NCBI GenBank assembly: GCA_020629815.1
Contig: JAHDCN010000067.1
Location: 1-10,631, forward strand
Direction: 5' to 3'
Source: Verrucomicrobiota bacterium
GTDB lineage: Bacteria > Verrucomicrobiota > Verrucomicrobiia > Verrucomicrobiales > DEV007
Length of the DNA stretch: 10,631 bases
A model generated the notes under the pieces. That model saw nothing but the letters and a program-made list of their open reading frames with translations, did no database searches and was not told the DNA's origin. Position numbers and translations under genes: made by a program. This document shows, in pieces, positions 7,100 to 10,631 of this stretch. Positions within the stretch are counted from its first letter, which is position 1; every line of letters begins with the position of its first letter.

Positions 7100-7137
7100 G
7101 CAGCAAAGATAAACGACGACAGGGTTTCGAATCAAGT

Positions 7138-7152
7138 CGCCGAATTGCGGCG
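7138..7152. repeat. Short GC stem-loop between kinase and DUF1501 genes
   Basis: CGCCG (7138-7142) and CGGCG (7148-7152) pair around a 5-nt loop in the 67-bp gap. No T-run follows on the minus strand, so it is not a standard terminator; it could be an mRNA processing or stability element between the two genes, or chance. Confidence 0.3.
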
Positions 7153-7166
7153 CAGTTTGTAGTCTT

Positions 7167-8705
7167 CTACCTGGCTTTCTTCACCTGAACAGAATGGAAT
7201 GTAGTAGGGCTTTGATAACTACCAATTACAAAGTCACAATCTGCCTGCCCGGATCCCAGCTGCCACCCCCATGGATCGGACACTCGGAATTGCCGCTCTC
7301 CAATGTGGGATACTTCGTAACTTTTCCCATCCACGTAGGTCTCCACCATATCACCACGCACCCGAACCAGTAGCGAATACCTTCGGCCGTTTTGAAGATC
7401 CAACACAAAGGCAGATGGAGACTGTTCCAGAGTGACTCCATCCAAAACTTGCAATCCTCCGAGGTTCCTTGCCCATGCAGAAAGTTCGATCCCTCCAAAT
7501 CCATTTTCGTGGGGAAAAAATACTGATACCGAGTGCCGCCCCGAGCGTCTCGTGAACTCGATTTCGATATCAAAAGAACCGCTTTCCACTGCGGAACTTT
7601 TGAGCCCCAGCAAACAGATATCTGAGCCTGAAGAATAGATTCCTTCGTTTACGTCCCAACTTCCGCTAATTTCCACAGGCTGTTCCAAGCGTTGAATCTG
7701 TCCATTTGAATTCGGCACAACTGAGAAGAAAACATAAGAAAGGAGGAGCAACAGAACTGTGGCAGCAGTCCAGAAAATCAGGGGCGACCTTACCGTGTTT
7801 TTTTTCTTTTCTGAAAGTTCCGCGAAATCTACCAGGGTCAGTTCGAGACGATTGCGCATGGTCTTTGCATCTGGTAACCGGGCCTCTTTTTCAGGCAAAA
7901 GAGCTTCCATGGTAAGGTCACTCAAAAGCTGAGGAACATTGGGGTTTATTGCAGCAGGTGAATCAAAATTACCAAATGGTTTCTTCCCGGTAATCATCTC
8001 GTAAAGGACCACCCCCAGTGAATAGACATCAGCCCTTTCATCAACTACACCTCCTTCGAGCTGTTCTTGCGCCATGTACCCCAACGTTCCCAGTGAGGTC
8101 CCCGTCACAGTGAGTCTCTGAACATTCTGTTCAACCGGAAAGGCCAGACCGAAATCGGTGACTTTGCTTTCTCCATCACGGCCAACCAGGATGTTTTCGG
8201 GTTTGATGTCCCTGTGAATAACGCCTGCTCGATGGGCCGACTCCAAACTCCGGGCAACCTGAAGAGCCACTTTCACCGCATCCTCCCATTGCATTGGTGA
8301 GCTCATCTTTTCACGAAGAGTCGTACCCTCAACATACTCCATCACAATCGCCGCTCCTCCTGCAGGCAACCGGATGAAATCAAATACGGATACTGTATTC
8401 GGATCCGATACCCGGGCCATTGCCTGAGCTTCACGCTCCAGGCGATCCAACATCGGATCACTGCCACCTTTTGGAAAAGAGAGAATCTTCAGAGCGACCA
8501 GTCTCTGCAAGCTCAGTTGGCGAGCCAGAAACACAGCGCCCATCCCGCCCCTTCCTAATAGTCGGATCACCTCAAATCCTTCGAGTTCCGGAAACTCAAT
8601 ACTATCCGAGGTTTGGTCAGGCGAAGTGATACCCGCTGCCAATAATTCTTTCAAATCCAGCCCATCCAGATTCCGGCTGTCTGATTCTGTATTCGACTCG
8701 CTCAA
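7167..8705 (-). CDS. Transmembrane Ser/Thr protein kinase with extracytoplasmic beta-sandwich domain
   Basis: A 512-residue Hanks-type kinase predicted to span the inner membrane once. The kinase domain covers about residues 44-290: Gly-rich loop GRGGMG (51-56), ATP-anchoring K73, helix-C E91, catalytic HRDIKPEN (164-171, D166 and N171) and DFG (184-186). It looks active, but the usual APE triplet is AQE (212-214, in YMAQEQL). A hydrophobic segment (about 308-330) after a KKK stretch is the membrane anchor. The C-terminal ~180 residues, outside the cytoplasm, form a beta-rich domain (SGSWDVNEG, FDIEIEFTRRSG, YSLLVRVRGDMVETYVDGK) resembling LamG/concanavalin-like or DUF1080-type sandwiches. 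The TTG start (8705) overlaps the TGA stop of the sigma gene by 4 nt and has no ribosome site of its own, indicating translational coupling. I infer that it senses an envelope or glycan ligand and acts on the sigma factor. Confidence 0.93.
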   Translation of the reverse strand: MSESNTESDSRNLDGLDLKELLAAGITSPDQTSDSIEFPELEGFEVIRLLGRGGMGAVFLARQLSLQRLVALKILSFPKGGSDPMLDRLEREAQAMARVSDPNTVSVFDFIRLPAGGAAIVMEYVEGTTLREKMSSPMQWEDAVKVALQVARSLESAHRAGVIHRDIKPENILVGRDGESKVTDFGLAFPVEQNVQRLTVTGTSLGTLGYMAQEQLEGGVVDERADVYSLGVVLYEMITGKKPFGNFDSPAAINPNVPQLLSDLTMEALLPEKEARLPDAKTMRNRLELTLVDFAELSEKKKNTVRSPLIFWTAATVLLLLLSYVFFSVVPNSNGQIQRLEQPVEISGSWDVNEGIYSSGSDICLLGLKSSAVESGSFDIEIEFTRRSGRHSVSVFFPHENGFGGIELSAWARNLGGLQVLDGVTLEQSPSAFVLDLQNGRRYSLLVRVRGDMVETYVDGKSYEVSHIGERQFRVSDPWGWQLGSGQADCDFVIGSYQSPTTFHSVQVKKAR

Positions 8706-9418
8706 ACCAATTCAATCAGGTATCGTATTTCCTCATCAATATCAGCTCCTTCCGGAAGGGTATCGCGAACTTCTTCCCTCAATGCGAGCGCAAATCTGGA
8801 ACGCATTCGATGTAATCTCACTCTAACGTTCCCTGCTGAAATTCCGAGCTTCTCACCAATTGACTCATATTTTGATAAGTCGCCTGATCCAGTCAGAAAA
8901 GGCCGAAGCAACAAAAATTCCTGATCTTTTGTTTCACAACTCATTTGTCGATTCAATCGCAGCATCGCATTCTCAAGCACCGTTCTAGCCCAGCTTTTAT
9001 CAAATAATACCTCAGCACTATATTCATCAGGGACATTCGCCTCATACCAGTCTTCAACTTCGTTAATGTCCAAAGCAAAGACCTGTCCACCTCCCCTCTT
9101 TAGAGCATAAGCCTTGTTTCTTTCGTCTTTTTGGAAGCGGCGAAACAGCGTCAGCAAAAACGTTCGCATTTTTCCCTTCCCGTCGTCAGCCCTCGAAAAT
9201 AAGTCATCAGCTACCACTTTAGCAAGGAACCCCTGGACCAGATCCTCTGCATCTGAAGCAGACTTACCAGACTTCCGGCAAAACGCGTACAAAGGAGCCC
9301 AGTAGGCCTGACAAAGCTCAGATACTGCTTCTTCCCGGTTTTCTCCTGAATCTCTTGAGCCAACAACTAAACTCCATCGAGTTTGCGGGAAATTTGCTTG
9401 CGTATTTTGGTGCTCCAT
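8702..9418 (-). CDS. ECF sigma factor of the kinase-associated type
   Basis: A 238-residue alternative sigma factor. The opening FPQTRWSLVVGS (10-21), then LCQAYWAPLYAFCR (35-48) and DAEDLVQGFLAKV (56-68), are characteristic of an ECF group common in PVC bacteria and repeatedly found next to Ser/Thr kinases (family knowledge). Region 2 spans about 31-105, with KRGGG (108-112) after it. Region 4 spans about 145-217 and contains the DNA-binding helix-turn-helix YESIGEKLGISAGNVRVRLHRMRSRF (184-209). Start: the ATG at 9418 has AAAGGAGG four bases upstream (9423-9430), so the open frame reaching up to 9565 is not coding. No anti-sigma factor is adjacent; the overlapping kinase gene is the likely regulator, perhaps by phosphorylation as known for ECF43-type sigmas. 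Sampled 60-base stretches are about 40-47% GC, lower than the DUF1501 gene (62% in one sample). Confidence 0.93.
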   Translation of the reverse strand: MEHQNTQANFPQTRWSLVVGSRDSGENREEAVSELCQAYWAPLYAFCRKSGKSASDAEDLVQGFLAKVVADDLFSRADDGKGKMRTFLLTLFRRFQKDERNKAYALKRGGGQVFALDINEVEDWYEANVPDEYSAEVLFDKSWARTVLENAMLRLNRQMSCETKDQEFLLLRPFLTGSGDLSKYESIGEKLGISAGNVRVRLHRMRSRFALALREEVRDTLPEGADIDEEIRYLIELV

Positions 9419-9518
9419 TCTCCCTCCTTTCAACATCGTCTCACAAAATCGGAGATTTCGAAAAAAAAATCCCACAAAATTGTAACCGCCCCCATCAAAG
9501 CCCCAAGAAAGGAGTGTT
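9419..9518. promoter_or_regulatory. Divergent control region between sigma gene and secreted-protein gene
   Basis: One hundred bases that must carry the start signals for both transcripts. On the minus strand TACAAT (9484-9479) is a fair -10 with a poor TTGGGG box 16 bp upstream. Other visible structure: an A9 run (9461-9469), the palindrome TTTCGAAA (9456-9463), the repeat AAATC-gga-GATTT (9446-9458) and ACAA-aa-TTGT (9474-9483). Ribosome sites flank it: AAAGGAGG (9430-9423, -) for the sigma gene and AAGGAG (9509-9514, +) for the secreted protein. The clustered palindromes would suit an operator, but this is not proven. Confidence 0.4.
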
Positions 9519-10631
9519 ATGAAAATCACTTCTATCCTTTTCGCGGTAATAATCAGCTCCGGCATCTCGATGCTGAAAGCCCAAGACGATCTTTCTCATC
9601 TTAGTGATGAGTTCGAAAACAGTGAAACCCTCTCTCACTGGAAGAGGCTCAATGAAACAGAGGGCTGGAACGCTGACAAACTCGAAACATTCGATATCAG
9701 CACAACTGCACCGGGACACATGCGTCTCATGCCTTATAGCTCCGCGTGGTACATGGATCTTGTCGCCCCTCTTGTATATCGAGAAGTGACCGGAGACTTC
9801 GCAGTTACCTTACATCTAGACGTCAGACGCCGGGACGGACAAGAGGGCCGACCTACGCGCGACTTTTCTCTCGGAGGAATCATGATTCGCTCTCCACGAA
9901 ATATTAGTGCCGCAGCTCCTACTCCCATTGCGGCCCCGCAAACCAGACTGCCCTGGCCAGCAAACGGATACGCAACAGACTGGACTCCTGACGGCGAAAA
10001 TTACATCTTTCTCAGCTATGGACACACCACTGGAAACTCCCCAACAAACCAGTGGAACTACGAAGTAAAGACAACCGTAAACGGCAACTCCACGCTCTAT
10101 TACGACGATTTGGGCGTTCCAGCCGATTCTGGAATTGTCACACTTCAGGCGATTCGCCGCGGCAATACGTTCTTACTGCTTCGCAAACATGAAGGCGGCA
10201 ATTGGATTGTGGAAAATCGCTACCAAAGACCAGATATGCCTGCAACTCTTCAGGTCGGAATTACCACTTATACCGATTGGGGAAACGTCGCCGGATCCCC
10301 CAATTCAATGTTCGCTAACCCGCAGGATCATGCAGGTCAGTTCCATCACAATCGTACAGTTCTGAATGATGCTAACGGCTTCGCAAACAGCCCTGATCTG
10401 GTGGTCGATGTCGACTATGTTCGCTATCGTCGTCCAACCGCAGAAATTACGGAGACAGCACTGCAGAATATCCCTCTCACTTCCGAGGGAAACGGTATTC
10501 AGTATCTGTCGCAAACACCCCTTGCCAGCCTGATCGGCGATGCTCTTAATCAAATCAACACAACCGGAGGCGGTGAAGGCGGTGAAGGCGGTGAAGGCGG
10601 TGAAGGCGGTGAAGGCGGTGAAGGCGGTGAA
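9519..10631 (+). CDS. Secreted beta-sandwich protein with Gly-Gly-Glu repeat tract (3' truncated)
   Basis: The frame is open from the ATG at 9519 to the last base of the window: 371 codons with no stop, so the gene is partial. The start has AAGGAG four bases upstream and encodes a Sec signal peptide (MKITS plus hydrophobic core, probable cleavage after LKA at residue 21). The next ~285 residues form a single beta-rich domain opening with DEFENSETLSHWKRL and including GDFAVTLHLDV, FSLGGIMIRSPRN, ENYIFLSYG, RYQRPDMPATLQVGITTYTDW and VDVDYVRYRRP. This resembles DUF1349/concanavalin A-like sandwich domains, which often bind or process carbohydrate (family knowledge); I see no certain catalytic residue. 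After a short linker (320-350) come seven exact Gly-Gly-Glu triplets, probably a flexible acidic spacer to a further domain or a surface anchor beyond the window. It is divergent from the sigma-kinase operon, making it a candidate target. Confidence 0.85.
   Translation, partial: MKITSILFAVIISSGISMLKAQDDLSHLSDEFENSETLSHWKRLNETEGWNADKLETFDISTTAPGHMRLMPYSSAWYMDLVAPLVYREVTGDFAVTLHLDVRRRDGQEGRPTRDFSLGGIMIRSPRNISAAAPTPIAAPQTRLPWPANGYATDWTPDGENYIFLSYGHTTGNSPTNQWNYEVKTTVNGNSTLYYDDLGVPADSGIVTLQAIRRGNTFLLLRKHEGGNWIVENRYQRPDMPATLQVGITTYTDWGNVAGSPNSMFANPQDHAGQFHHNRTVLNDANGFANSPDLVVDVDYVRYRRPTAEITETALQNIPLTSEGNGIQYLSQTPLASLIGDALNQINTTGGGEGGEGGEGGEGGEGGEGGE
10569..10631 (+). repeat. Seven perfect 9-bp tandem repeats (Gly-Gly-Glu)
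   Basis: GGCGGTGAA repeats seven times without a mismatch, in phase with the reading frame, and the window ends exactly at the end of the seventh copy. The array probably continues. Because the unit is 9 bp, gain or loss of copies would change protein length without shifting the frame. The absence of any synonymous change among copies suggests recent expansion or active homogenisation. Confidence 0.95.

Noticed and set aside
9419..9565. N-terminal extension of the sigma factor to a start at 9565
   Set aside because: The extension would cover the divergent promoter region and the start of the neighbouring gene; the ATG at 9418 has an AAAGGAGG site and matches the family N-terminus.
10569..10631. 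CRISPR or mobile-element repeat
   Set aside because: The repeats are 9 bp, have no spacers and are in frame within a coding region; they encode a Gly-Gly-Glu tract.

Overview
The window looks like chromosomal DNA from a free-living member of the PVC group, more likely Verrucomicrobiota than Planctomycetota. The support is the combination of protein families: a type I sulfatase, a Tat-exported DUF1501 protein, an ECF sigma factor of the kind that travels with Ser/Thr kinases, a transmembrane Hanks-type kinase, and HEAT-repeat and beta-propeller secreted proteins. Strong Shine-Dalgarno sites before cmk, the sigma gene and the last gene fit this, but the lineage call is inference from gene content only. 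I see no tRNA, rRNA, CRISPR array, insertion sequence or attachment site.

Layout. Bases 1-1412 (+) hold the 3' part of a HEAT-repeat protein with a carbohydrate-binding-like C-terminal domain; its start lies outside the window. It converges on cmk (CMP kinase, 1438-2124, -). Cmk sits 16 bp downstream of a secreted sulfatase gene (2141-3598, -), with a near-perfect ribosome site and a TTG start. An 84-bp divergent region separates the sulfatase from a secreted PQQ-like beta-propeller gene (3683-4621, +). A 277-bp AT-rich intergenic region ends in a GC-rich hairpin plus T6, placed 25 bp before a small outer-membrane beta-barrel gene (4899-5564, +). A strong bidirectional terminator (5625-5652) separates the barrel gene from three genes on the minus strand. 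In transcription order these are an ECF sigma factor (9418-8702), a membrane Ser/Thr kinase (8705-7167, overlapping the sigma gene by 4 nt) and a Tat-exported DUF1501 protein (7099-5666). Divergent from the sigma gene, 100 bp away, is a secreted beta-sandwich protein (9519 to the window end). It runs into seven perfect copies of a 9-bp repeat encoding Gly-Gly-Glu and stays open at the edge.

How the genes may work together. The sulfatase, HEAT/carbohydrate-binding-like protein, beta-propeller and DUF1501 protein are typical of the polysaccharide-degrading, envelope-heavy lifestyle of marine PVC bacteria; their substrates cannot be read from sequence. The most system-like unit is the sigma-kinase pair with its flanking exported proteins. 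The kinase has an inside-facing catalytic domain, one membrane segment and an outside-facing beta-sandwich domain, so it could pass an envelope signal to the co-translated sigma factor. The divergent secreted repeat protein and the downstream DUF1501 gene are the first candidate outputs, but this regulatory link is inferred, not shown.
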